This document shows positions 1 to 9,853 of a stretch of DNA of 64,000 nucleotides, in pieces. This stretch comes from Acanthopleura granulata. Taxonomy: Eukaryota > Mollusca > Polyplacophora > Chitonida > Chitonidae. Within the stretch, counting starts at the first letter, position 1. Each line of letters begins with the position of its first letter. A program made the position numbers and the translations under genes. The stretch spans positions 13,982,605 through 14,046,604 of the forward strand of contig JABBOT010000002.1 of NCBI GenBank assembly GCA_016165875.1, written 5' to 3'. The notes under the pieces are model-generated. The model had not been told where the DNA came from and ran no database searches. It was given only the letters and a program-made list of their open reading frames with translations.

Positions 1-290
1 ATCTGCTTTCTGCTTGCGACGATCATTTCAACTCATTCTTTAAAGAAAGTTTAAAATTGTGTATATGCTGTATTTCTTTGACATGTATGCATTCAAATAT
101 ATGTAAAAATAAGGCTGCTAAAGCAACAATGCCGGAGTCAAAGTCGATATTTTCGGTTTATGTATCGTCACTTTGTGTTAACTAAATGGCAACTTCATGC
201 TTTAGCACATGGATGACCTAATTAGAAAGCGTACATTTTTGGGAGCCATTAATACATTGCATGCGCATAGACATAAAATGCCATATGTAG

Positions 291-900
291 TAAACCGGCC
301 TGTGAACAATATCTGAATCCTTGCAAATCCTCTATTTATTAACACAGCACAACGAATTTAGCCACACATATCCTACATATGTAGTGATTTGTGCTTGGTG
401 ATTTTCAGCTTTATGGTTGTAAAGTATTTCTGCAACATGACCTCCAAATATGGGGGGAGTTGCGCTTTTCCCATTTTGATCGCAATTAGAGACGAAAGTA
501 CGCATTACAGACAAGAAATAAGACCAGATTCGTGATCAGCACATTAAACTATGTCGGGTAGCTTACTTGCGATATTTGTATATTCATCGTAAACACGGAT
601 GTATTGTATATCCATTATATAGCATATAGATAAATATGTGTCAAATACAGTAAACCGGCCTTTTACGAACTTTTGAAGCCCTATACATCCTGCATTAAGA
701 CGGCTCAAAGATTTTCAGCACACATACAGCACATATATAGCGCATTCCAATGAGCTTTTTAGCTTTAACCATCTTCTCTCACATGACCTGCAAATGTGGG
801 GAAAATTGCGGTTTTACGCACTTTGATCGCAATTTGCTTTTATTCACAAAAGACAATCCCCAGGCTTACTACCTATCTAAGTTTTGAGCACTTCTGCCAT
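291..900. repeat. Diverged direct repeats, period about 360 bp
   Basis: The string taaaccggcc occurs at 291-300 and again at 651-660. Each copy is followed about 150 bp later by a related block (atgacctccaaatatggggg near 440, atgacctgcaaatgtgggga near 784) and then ttttgatcgcaatt. The same block recurs at about 2,200, 17,810, 18,530 and 18,650, always in the same orientation, so this is a local repeat family around the Polinton insertion. No gene is seen between 1 and 1,728; the short open frames here look random. Confidence 0.6.
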
Positions 901-1728
901 CTGCAGCAAAACTTTTTCAATTTTGAAACTTGCAAAAATGGAGATTTTGTTTAGGTCAGTGCTACTTTCGGTTATGCCAAATTTGTTTGCATGCCTTAGG
1001 ATGATGTTAGGCCTTAAGACTGCGTCTCTGGCTATAAAAACACTAATTCGATTTTGTATCAAAGGTTCAGGCGCACAGAGAATCGTGGGGACGGGTAGGG
1101 GTTGGGTGTATCTCTGAAGTGTTTTGTAGTACTGCCAGGTAATTTTGCAGGTATAAACTATGAGAAACAATGGCTGAAAACAGTTCATTACTTGTAGCTA
1201 CAATTAAAGAGAGAAAAATATCATCTAATGAGCAAGTGCCCCCACACCCTGTTCCTATGGCGATAGGACGCTAGTACCTGCATTCCAGCTGATTTATTTT
1301 GAGAAAATGGTGGTCAAATCCTGATGATATTTGGATGTGTTGTAGGCTAGGCATCTAGTTATTTGACAGTATGTCAATTGGCCCAAGGAAAATGAGGGAA
1401 TACAGTTTTAGGCAGGTGTTCTTTCTGAAATTACTACATAAATGGTAAGGCTATTTTTGTAGTGTTTTTATACCGCCAGCTTCATTTGTTATGGAGATAC
1501 ACGCACTTCCCGTTTTGATGACGACATTACCGGTTTCCAAAATTTACAAAGCTCCCAACGCACCGGAACAATGAAAGTCACAGCTATTTGGAAAACACTG
1601 TTGTTTAGAGAATAGATTAAACTCGTACTTTACCAATTGCAATTCTCTGTTGCCATCAGTATTCTGTAAGCACGTCTCCGAAAAAAGTGCTTTTTTAGGA
1701 TTTTAAACTTTAGTCGCCAATTACGTCA
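901..1728. other. Intergenic, nothing recognised
   Basis: No conserved coding frame, RNA gene or obvious repeat structure was recognised between the diverged direct repeats and the first SINE. Confidence 0.5.
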
Positions 1729-1912
1729 AAACCGGGCAGAGCCCGGGGGAAACCCAAGAGCATCCGCAGCTTGTTGGCAGACCTTCCCACTTACGGCCGG
1801 AGAGGAAGCCAGCATGAGCTGGACTTGAACTCACAGGTCCACCTCCTGGCGGGAGGCTTCGGGTCATTGTGCTGCGATGGCGCGCTAACCGACTGAGCCA
1901 CGGAGGCTCGCC
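1729..1912 (-). mobile_element. tRNA-headed SINE, 3'-truncated copy
   Basis: Read on the minus strand, the element starts with a tRNA-like head (GGCTCAGTCGGTTAGCGCG resembles an A box, GAGTTCAAGTCC a B box). A body follows with the phrases CTCATGCTGGCTTCCTCTC and TGGGAAGGTCTGCCA. The same body is present at 19.6, 43.1, 43.9, 44.1 and 58.1 kb. This copy stops at the GGGCTCTGCCCGGTTT phrase and lacks the A-rich (AAAT)n tail seen in the longest copy at 44.1 kb. Confidence 0.8.
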
Positions 1913-1936
1913 AGAAAAAAGAGGGAGAAAAAGAAA

Positions 1937-2282
1937 TGAAAAGATTGAAAAAGAACGAGCTGGATCTGACCCGTGACTGCCTAGTAAAATGTACAATGGA
2001 CCTAGTACTAAAAACCAGCATGGAAACAGTTCAGCTTTGATCTTTTGCCCATAGCCCGTAACAAAAGACATAAAGAATAGAGTGTGGCAAGGATGATCTC
2101 CATTCTCATATTGCACGCCGTTAAACCAAGCACTCCATTCTCATAGGAAATTGCGTTCAGTGATGTTCAGCTTTACAGCTATAACGGTTTCCTACCACGT
2201 GACCGCTAAATGTGGGGAAAATTTGCTTTTTTGATAATACGTATATGGCCATTTGCACTTCGGAATTTTCAGCATTACAGCT
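1937..2282 (+). repeat. Repeat unit A, left part (interrupted by the Polinton)
   Basis: This stretch matches 18,330-18,626 base by base with modest divergence; shared phrases include gaaaagattgaaaa, cagctttgatc and acaaaagacataaagaata. The match ends exactly where the Polinton begins, and the rest of the unit resumes at 17,783. The unit therefore flanks the element on both sides and was split by it. Confidence 0.75.
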
Positions 2283-2490
2283 AGCAGCAGGGAGTGTGAT
2301 TGGACTTTTTATTGGGAGCCACTTAGGGATCCACATACATAGATAATTGGCAATTGTGAATGTAGGCCTTAGCCCGTTCGCGTAGATAAAAAAACAATTA
2401 TTTGTATAGGGCGAAGGGCGTTCGCGATAAAAAAAACCGTAAGCCCCCGAAGGGACGGACCACCTTCCTCGCCGGCCCTGAAGGATCGAG
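2283..2490 (+). repeat. Polinton left terminal inverted repeat
   Basis: This arm aligns with the complement of the right end. The best blocks are 2,283-2,310 (terminal), 2,323-2,368 (core), the GCCCGTTCGC phrase near 2,371, and a GGACGG...CCTCGCCGGCC block near 2,450-2,480. Several indels separate the blocks, so the inner boundary is approximate. Confidence 0.85.
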
Positions 2491-3522
2491 CCCGTTTTTG
2501 CGGTACGTCTCCTCAAAGTGAGAATGGTGATCAGCCAACTCATCGTGGAATCGGTGGAGGGTGTGTTTGCGGATGTGGAACACCGCCGAAACGATCACCA
2601 CGGTGATTTTTGCGGCGCAGGGCATCGATGGTGGCGGCTGTGACCTTGCTACGCATGACCGAGCGGAACCCGAATCCTGCGGCGTCGGCGACTCACACGA
2701 TGTCGACGACGGCTTCGCGGAGAGGCTCGAGGCGCTCGTTGCTCAGCCCGAGGAGGGCGAAGGTGGTGATGATGTTGGGACGCAGGTTGTTTTCGTTCAT
2801 TTCGATGTCCCGGCCCCTGTCCTCGTCGATCGAGCGCAGGAAGGCGTCGCCTCGGGCGATTCCGTGGTTTGGGAGCTCCGCTTCGGTCCGATTCCGAATA
2901 AAGCTTCGCGCGCCATGCGTGGAAGACGAGGGCAGCGAGGATCTCCTTCCTCATTCTGCGTTTGACGCTGTCCTTTTGGACGATGAAATAATTTTCGGCG
3001 ACGTCCTGGAGGGCGTTCTTCGGAAAGGGGTTCCCGCCACGACTCTCGTTCTCTTTGATTAAGCAGAGTTCGGCCTAGGTGGCTTTCTTCTGCTGCTCGG
3101 ATGCTTCCCCCGGGTTCGTGCGGTCCATGTCTGGCTGGAACGAGCCGGCTTCGGGGCCAACAATGGGGAGACGCCTCCGAAGGAAAGCCGCGTTGGGTAG
3201 ATCAGAGATGCTGGTGGGGAGGACGCCCTGGACGGCCGCGGCTTCGAACACCTCGTGGAAGGGTGGGCACTCTTACTCCATTCCGGAGACCTGGAGTGCG
3301 CGACGACATTCGAAGCATACATCGGCCGGCCGGGTTACGAGGGTTTCGTGCTCTGGCACGTGCGGGGGCGCCCGTGGCGACGGCGAAGAGACTCGCTGTC
3401 ATGCGGGTGGTGAAGAATGTCTCCTCTTCGACGCCCCTGACGCCTGCGCTGCTCAAGATCCCATAAAGATCACCACCAGCTGGCGTGCCGTTCTGGACGG
3501 CTGGTATCATATTCGGTTGCAA
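2440..3522 (-). pseudogene. GC-rich broken Polinton ORF, function unknown
   Basis: Three minus-strand frames hand over to each other to give a continuous protein-like reading of roughly 350 residues: 3,522 to about 3,360, then about 3,350 to 2,890, then about 2,890 to 2,600 and onward to the left arm. At least two in-frame stops and two frameshifts occur. Protein-like segments include PNIITTFALLGLSNERLEPL and VADAAGFGFRSVMRSKV. I do not recognise a family. Base composition is clearly richer in G+C than the rest of the window. Plus-strand open frames over the same stretch are low-complexity (Arg/Ser/Gly/Pro) and look like shadows. The location next to the left inverted repeat suggests an accessory or terminal gene. 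Confidence 0.45.
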
Positions 3523-3879
3523 GACAACAAGTTGTCGGCAGCGGTCACTTACAGTCCCGCTTTATTAGAGAAGTACTCGACCGAATCACAATTAGAGATA
3601 CCCCGGCTATTGCTGATATACCAGTACAATCAATATGCCAACGGACACAACGTATGTAAGTGGCTCACCTTAAGCTCAACAGAGCTCTGCAGTTAAAGCT
3701 GTCTTGGGGATTTCTGTAAAGGGCTCATGCACACAGCCTTGCCGAATTTGCGGGGTCGGCGTTACTAACAAACAAAGGCCCTGTCTTGCGCATGGATATT
3801 GAAATGGGCGGTTGTGTGATAAGAGGGCATGGCAGAAAGAATTTGCAAGCCTGGCCGCCATTGAAATTCTCATTTAGAG

Positions 3880-5895
3880 ACGAGGCTACATCTGACATAC
3901 ACATCCAACAACAAGACGACTGTGGATGACTTGATCAAAGAGATTCTTGCAGAGTACGAACCTGGGTAGAGTCTCGAAGAACCTATTCCTGAAGACGCTG
4001 TAAATCACCTCTATCGGCCGCTGAGGCCACAACGGCCATTCATCGACATAGATGACCAGGTCCCTCCCGTGGTCTAGCCTCCAGTTGAAGGCTGGGTTGA
4101 GATTCTGAATGATGCCAAAGACGAGTTTGGTATTGATGACGCCACTGCGGTCTTCTCACTAAGGCGGGTGGAAGCGTAGGACCTACTCGACATCGGCGAC
4201 ATTCAAATCGCTGATGGTATACATGCTAGAGCCGGGCGACTGGCTCTGGATGCCCGCATGACTGATGCGAAGGTGGCTCAGCTTCTCACAGCGGTTCCCG
4301 AGAGGGACGAGCTCTTACTCCGAATCGAGTTCCTGCGTGAGCGGAATGAGGGCGACTGGATGGTTGAAGACAAGTTTGAACCAGTTCGCGCTGATAGAAA
4401 AAAGGAGCAGGTTATCACTGAGATCACGAGGGGGACGAAGCCAGGCGCTCTGACTGGGATTGACAGTATGTTCTATCAGAACGCCTTCGCTGTCACCAGG
4501 GTTGTGTATGAGATCTACCCCGTCAGAGACAAGTCCTGCCAACTTAGCCCCACTGAGGGATGCTGACCATAACTGTGTGGCTCAAATGAGGGGTCAGGGC
4601 CTCACTGCCGCAAGGCGTCAGAAACTACATGAATGGGAGGAAAGGGTGCATGAAACGGGCGCTACGGACGATGATGTTGCTGAACTGGAAAAGGTCCTTA
4701 AAAGGGCAATCATCCTGCGGGACATTGCTGGTGAGGATATCTATAACAGTGGGGAGTACCAGGGTTGGCATGGACCAATAGAGCTTATTTGCTACAACGG
4801 CCACCCCGGTCCAAAGACCACCACTTTCCAGACAGCAGAGAGGTCCACATCTATGAGGGCGGCGTCTGGCAGGCCATCCGGGAAGCTACCAAGGACGAGC
4901 GCTTACCTGTATGGCCGTTGGGTGGGCAAGGCAAGCAACTCTGTGTCGACCAGTTCGTGCAACAGGACGGGCGCACCTACAGGACAAGAGGCTCCAAGCA
5001 ATCTATACCAAGCTAGATAAGTACGAACTGCCCCAGAGGGTGTTCGACAAGAGCCACGCGGCCAGCATCATGACAAAAGAAAAGAACGGCTGGAAGCCAA
5101 CTCCAGCCAGTCTGCTTCAAGACATCCAGAAGGCTTGCCTAGAGCACGGCCACGGCGGCCTCTGGAACTCGATGGACTACGACATCCGAGACGTCTTCAG
5201 CATCGACATGAAAACTTTTTACCCGACCCCCTTTGAGGCAGAGGGCGAAGTTAAGCCCTATTGTGAACGCTTCGGACACCCAACCCACCGAATGACCCAT
5301 GTAGCCATCAATGGCCCGCTCCCCAAAGACATCGACAGAGGCTTCGCCGAGATCCAGGGTGGGAGTTCACAGACCGCCATCATTTCATCGACGGGTGGTT
5401 TGGGAGGCATTTCGCAGAGAATGGATTGGCGCCAGCACAGCTTCTTGGATTCCTGACAGAATCTGGTTTGCTGAAGTCCCTCAAGGTACGTGAAGCAATC
5501 ATCACCTTTAAGAAACAGACCAAGGTCTGGCCACCTGAAGAGCGTAATGAGGGGTGCGGCATGATCGGCAAATTCACGCAGGGCAGCAAGGCTGACGGAA
5601 AAAGACTGACACGACGACTGGTGAGAGACCAGGGTGAACTTGACTTCCTTGTGCGAGACACCCACTAAAGTGGCGTCCTGGTTGAAGCACCAATGAGATG
5701 CCCACTGGGCAATATCCCCCCTACTACGATGGCTCCCAGGCCCAGTACGCCCTCCTTAGAGCATCTATTCTGGCCTATGCCCTCATCAATCTCCTCTCCA
5801 TGCTTCGAGGTAGGATCCCGAGGAGGCTGTCCAAGAGGCAACCGATTCCATCTATGCGAAAAAAATAGCACTGCGCAAACTTTAAGGGATTGAGG
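3880..5895 (+). pseudogene. Protein-primed family B DNA polymerase (pPolB), broken
   Basis: Type B polymerases of this kind replicate Polinton genomes from a protein primer. The reading moves through at least five frame switches: 3,880-4,566, 4,560-4,830, 4,840-5,016, 5,010-5,370, 5,426-5,895. In-frame stops fall near 3,968, 4,076, 4,180 and 5,666. Motif A appears as SIDMKTFYP at about 5,200-5,226. The conserved stretch before motif C includes GKFTQGSKADGKR near 5,565-5,605. Motif C is reduced to ATDSIY near 5,848-5,865, keeping the T-D-S core. The N-terminal part (3,880-4,830) has no motif I can name. The protein would have continued into the helicase and HNH parts annotated next, with no start codon or spacer between them. 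It is inert. Confidence 0.85.
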
Positions 5896-5902
5896 TGTAG
5901 GT

Positions 5903-7177
5903 GTGCCCAAGGCCTGCAGCTGCAACGAAGCCTGCGGTGTCGATTGTCTCATAGGGGTAACGTGTCTTCCCCCAGTTGCCCCAGCCCAGTGGCACCACAA
6001 GGGAGGAAGGCTATACATGTTCATGGAACATGTAGCCATGCCCGAATACAAGAAGGAAGAAAAGAACCTTCCCCTTAGCACTGAACCGCGTCACAATGAC
6101 CCACCCAGCCGACACTAAACAATCTACCTGAATGGTGGTGGAGGCAGCGACAATACGACGAAAGGTATCGAGGTCTTCCCATCTTCACACCTACTCATCG
6201 GTTGGCCAAATAGATGCGTGCAAGAGCGTTCAAGGCTCAGACGTACCGCAGTTTCTTCCGCTGGAGTGGCCAGATTGAGTGGACCCCGGAAAGGATGGAC
6301 CAGGAATACACCCCCCGCGTGATCATCTGGGACATGGTGCGTACCGTGCCACGTCTCATACTGCAGACCTTTCTTTATTCCATCGAACACAGGGGGGTTC
6401 AGGTTATCTGCTGCGGCGATCAGGGCCAGCCACCGCGTATCGCAGGCGAGATGCCATACGACTGGCTGCAAAAGAGGGTCAGCTACTAGGAATAGGTCGA
6501 AGAAGACCACAAAGCGAAAGAAGCCGCCCTGAAGGGTTATCAGGCTGCATCCTGACAGAGTCCAGTGCGGAGAAATGCGAAAAGCGCCCCCCAGCAGTCT
6601 TAGATGAGACCGTTTCCTAGAGGTATGGAAGCCAGGTGACCTGATCTTGAAATCGATACAAGGTGCGCAACCGAGCACAGGAGCTGCTATTCCAGCGCCA
6701 CAAAGATCACTTTGCCGACAAGGCCGTCCCCTTGCTGTATCGGCAAAAGGACACCAGCTGCCAGAACTGCTTGATGGCAATTCCACGGCCTTGAGTCCTC
6801 GATGGCAGGCCAGAGCAGGAAGAACTCCTCCTAAATGACATTGTTGAGGTGCAGGTTCGCTATGCGGAAGGGGTCATAGACCGGAAGTGGGGACAACACT
6901 GGAGTTTTGGTTATACCCTCACAGTCCACTGATGCCAGGATCTCACCATCAAAGCCCTCCCAAAAGTTTAGATCATCGACGACTATCTCCATGGTCAAAC
7001 CTTGCCTACCTTGCCGTATCAAGAGTGGAATATCTCAGCCAGCTCGAACGGATAGTCTCTCCCTCGGAGGAGGGTTCCAAGATCAGCCACCCAACGGAGC
7101 AACAGCTGCATAAAGCAATCCAGAGAATGCTGGTGGCCTATAAGCGGCAGGACCGAGCCAATGGGGCTCAGGTTTAA
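5903..7177 (+). pseudogene. SF1 helicase domain fused downstream of pPolB, broken
   Basis: This is the second part of the polymerase gene. A Cys-rich linker (CSCNEACGVDC, about 5,912-5,950) precedes the ATPase. The Walker A position near 6,125-6,155 reads NGGGGSDNTT, so the essential Lys is lost. The Walker B region reads VIIWDMV near 6,318-6,340, where a D-E pair is expected. A motif III-like CCGDQGQPP follows at about 6,410-6,436. Near 6,905-6,945 a TLTVH-stop-CQDLTI stretch sits at motif V, and LAYLAVSRVEYLSQL near 6,998-7,045 resembles motif VI (Arg finger). Frame changes occur around 6,200, 6,490, 6,650 and 6,980, with several stops. The motif order suggests a RecD/Pif1-like SF1 helicase; the exact subfamily is inferred. 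The domain cannot hydrolyse ATP in this copy. Confidence 0.75.
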
Positions 7178-7385
7178 CTTGAAGGTCGATCCTGCATCTC
7201 AAGGAGCAAAATAACCGCTGTATTGCCTGCAACATCGAGCTCCTCTGGGCCTACCAGCCCAAGGATACCCAGCAGCTTAGTGTCGACCACGTGGACAATG
7301 CCAAAAGCCACACCGGTGAGAACATAAGGCTGACCTGTCTGGAGTATAAGACGGGCCATCTTGCAGATAGCACAACACAGGCCTC
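7170..7385 (+). pseudogene. HNH nuclease domain at the C-terminal end of the pPolB-helicase gene
   Basis: The frame running from 7,183 to 7,385 encodes CIACNIELLW followed by LSVDHVDNAKSHTGENIRL and TC. The pattern is CxxC, then DH, then N, H and N spaced as in HNH endonucleases, with a late Cys that can complete a zinc site. It follows the helicase motif VI by about 45 codons and one frameshift, in the same orientation, so it looks like the last domain of one long replication protein. It ends against the convergent integrase gene. A role in processing element ends or intermediates is inference; the family assignment rests on the motif alone. Confidence 0.7.
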
Positions 7386-7499
7386 GTCAGGCTGAGTTAC
7401 CGGGCGTTCGAGACGGTACACATCTAGGGATAACACTGGATCAGTTGCACGACGGCGACCGCCCCCAAGCTCGCCGGGCTGATACAGATAGCGAACGCC

Positions 7500-8510
7500 A
7501 ACCCCAGAAAGGAGCTCTTGCACATGAAGGACGAGGGCTTTTGTGCCATCGTTTTTGACGTCAAAGCCTCAGAAGGCCGCTTGCCAGTGAGTCGGGTCAC
7601 TTCTCCGTTCAAAGCCTCCACAACTACGGGTAACCGCTTCCCCCTTTAGAAGAACGTCCAGAAGGGAGCCGCATCTCTTGGGCGTATTGGTGCCAAAATT
7701 GTCGCTCGGCCAAGGTCCGGTTGAAGCGTTCCACGAAGCCTTGGTCTCTTTGGATGTCCGCACGACCAAGACTTAGAGAAGCCTTATGCTTCGCGAGCAG
7801 CTGGTTGACTGTTCCCATGAACTCCCGGTCAGGGTCAATCAGAAGCAATTTAGGCCACCTCAGAGGCCTCCGCTTATAGATACGACCTAGGGCATGGGCG
7901 ACCTCTTTACATCCATTTGTGCACAAAGGCTCAGCTATTTTGAATCGGCTGGCGACATCGACCACGGTGAAGGCATACTTGTAAGTACGCTTGCCCACCT
8001 TGTCGTGTGGCAGAAAGAGCAGGTGAGTTTGATGGACCTCATTTTGTGCAGTAACATCAAATTCTGGCCGTGGAATATGCCATGGGAATGGTAGGAAAAT
8101 CGGCCAGATGGCTTGTTTTCGCAACCAATCGCGAGCTGTACTTCAGAGACCTTGGTAGCCGCAGCTAGTTTCTTGATGGCGACAATGCCTTTCCAGTAGC
8201 CCTTGGGGACATAGAATGTATTCGGAAGGCGGAAAGACAACTTGCTGTCGGTCATGGTAGTTGGCACTATAAGCAAGGTGTTCCAGCAACCTGATCAGTC
8301 TCCAACATGCGGCAGTCTCAGGCTGAGGCAGCCGTCCGGTCGCCGCCCGGAATTCACTCGTGCCCTCCATCTTTGCTGCGAAACGCGTTGCGGTCTTTTC
8401 TTCCTGCCGCCAGAGATCGATCGACTTTTGTGCGGAATCAATCAGTACATGGGCCAGCGGACCTGGAATCTTTCTGCGGCGGGTACAGTAGGGGCAGACC
8501 CATCATGTGT
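7500..8510 (-). pseudogene. Polinton integrase (retroviral-type DDE), frameshifted
   Basis: Integrases of this class insert the element into the host chromosome. The main open segment (8,124-7,624) encodes FTVVDVASRF (first catalytic Asp) and LLIDPDREFMG (second Asp; the usual Gly two residues later is Asp). QGFVERFNRTLAERQF carries the catalytic Glu, about 34 residues after the second Asp. Near 8,230-8,190 the N-terminal reading includes LPNTFYVPKGYWKGIVAIKK, one frame away. The C-terminal reading LNGEVTRLTGKRPSEAL near 7,615-7,565 is again one frame away. It converges on the polymerase-helicase-HNH gene. The 5' part, up to about 8,510, encodes DSAQKSIDLWRQEEKTATRF and is present twice in tandem (see 8,563-8,970). 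Confidence 0.85.
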
Positions 8511-8562
8511 GATATATCCAAGCGGTATATAATAATAGTGTGGAAAAATAACCGAGCCCTTC

Positions 8563-8970
8563 TTTATGGCGGCTATGCCTTTCCAGTGGCTCTACTTCTA
8601 CTCACCCACAACGGCGGCCATGGGGGGTGGGGTGGGGGGTTGCGAGGTATTCCAGCAGACTTATCAGCGTCAGGCGGAAGCCGCAGGCTCAAGGAGCTGC
8701 CCGGTCGTCAGCCCGGAAGTGCTTGAGGGCCGGACCAAGCACTGTTGCGAAATGCGCGGTGGCCATTTCGTTCTGCCGCCAGAGATCGAGCGACTTTTAT
8801 GCACTATGAGTCAATGCATGGGCCATAGGAGAAGGCATTTTGTTGAGGCAGCCACAGTAGTTGACCTCTGCCATCGCTTAGTATAGATCTTCGAGCAAAT
8901 CCATCATGTTTGGTATCCATGCAATGTCTACGAATAATATGGGAAAATAACTCGAGTCTGGCTACTCATG
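8563..8970 (-). repeat. Tandem duplicate of the integrase 5' region
   Basis: This segment repeats 8,174-8,565 in the same orientation at a period of about 370-390 bp. Shared phrases include tgcctttccagt, gcgaaa, cgccagagatcga and ccatcatgt. Read on the minus strand, both copies encode the same peptide pattern: here HSA-stop-KSLDLWRQNEMATAHF, and in the first copy DSAQKSIDLWRQEEKTATRF. The two copies have diverged considerably, so the duplication is old. Plus-strand open frames across both copies are taken as shadows. Confidence 0.65.
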
Positions 8971-9027
8971 TGTTGCATGTCAATGCCGAGACGAACTCTT
9001 ACCAGAGTCCAGCATAGTCTTTGCGGA

Positions 9028-9430
9028 TTACTCGGCGAGTTTGTAGGCGACCAGCCCAGTTACACTCATCCTTGGGAGGATGAAGGCGATCTCGCGTTCT
9101 TTTTGGCCCTCGGATGATGTATAGAAATCGCTTAGAACCCGTGCGGGGTCTGTGGGGATATGAGTTTTCCCGCTCACCTCTGCGTACTCGCGCATGGCGA
9201 TGTCGAGATCGCAAAATGTGCTCTCTGCGTGTCGGTGTGGACGAAAATTCGTCATTAATCCAGTCAGGACGCTTTGTCCGTTTCTGAGACCACGTCGCCT
9301 GCGCCGCCTGGAGCTGTTCTACAGTTTTATCGTGGCGGTTGGGCTCCGCATAGACATTCGGGCTTCCAAGGGCTGAGAAGAGGAAGTTGTGGCCTGAAAA
9401 GGCAAGTGCATTTACGACCCCAATTATCAT
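9028..9430 (-). pseudogene. Conserved-looking Polinton accessory ORF, one frameshift
   Basis: The reading starts at 9,430 (MIIGVVNALAFSGHNFLFSAL) and runs through a charged, probably helical segment (KTVEQLQAAQATWSQKRTK). It then changes frame near 9,245 and continues with STFCDLDIAMREYAEVSGKT to a stop at 9,028. That gives about 135 residues. I cannot name a family. The position between integrase and capsid module, and the good continuity across a single frameshift, support a real former gene. Confidence 0.55.
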
Positions 9431-9436
9431 CGCAAT

Positions 9437-9664
9437 CTAAGTCATTACTTCATAATCTGCTGGAATAATTCGTTGTTTAATAAGTACGTCTTTCGTGGCC
9501 ATAGCTAAACCGGCGATAAGCAGGATGGGGGGGTGAAATCAAGTTTTGGTGTGGCACCCCCCAGTGATTATTTTGCCTAGGCGGCCGTAGCCAATGGCAA
9601 CACCAGAGACAACAGCACTGTGACAAATCGTATTTGCAAGCAGCTTTCCATTAGGTTTACTCAT
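9437..9664 (-). pseudogene. Small membrane-type Polinton protein, one internal stop
   Basis: An ATG at 9,664 opens a 75-codon frame interrupted by a TGA after codon 41 and ending at a stop at 9,437. It encodes two hydrophobic stretches: HSAVVSGVAIGYGRLGKI, and after the stop ILLIAGLAMATKDVLI. Small proteins with one or two membrane segments are common in Polinton and adintovirus genomes; their function is not established. It ends 7 bp from the start of the next gene on the same strand, a compact arrangement. Confidence 0.5.
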
Positions 9665-9853
9665 GCTTGACGCTTACACCATATGGAAAGGGTCTCGGTA
9701 TGTATCTTATTGGTTGACAACATTTGGCGGCGGCTCTCGAGGCGTTGGTGCAAGGCCGCCGCTGCCACATAATAACTCCTGCATCTCCAAGAGCCCCAGC
9801 AATATAAAGAGTTCAGTTGGCTCACATTTCGATGCCAGGTGTAGTAGGTGCCC

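Noticed and set aside
2420..3530. Bacterial or fungal contamination as the source of the GC-rich segment
   Set aside because: It lies inside the terminal inverted repeats of one element and adjoins its left arm without a break, so an assembly chimera is not needed to explain it.
2561..3696. Overlapping plus-strand open frames in the GC-rich segment
   Set aside because: Their translations are low-complexity and Arg/Ser/Gly/Pro-rich, as expected for shadows of GC-rich DNA; the minus strand gives a more protein-like reading across breaks.
8242..8886. Two plus-strand ORFs sharing a LPPEI-D/E-RLLC peptide
   Set aside because: The similarity is explained by the tandem duplication, and the minus strand of both copies continues the integrase reading.
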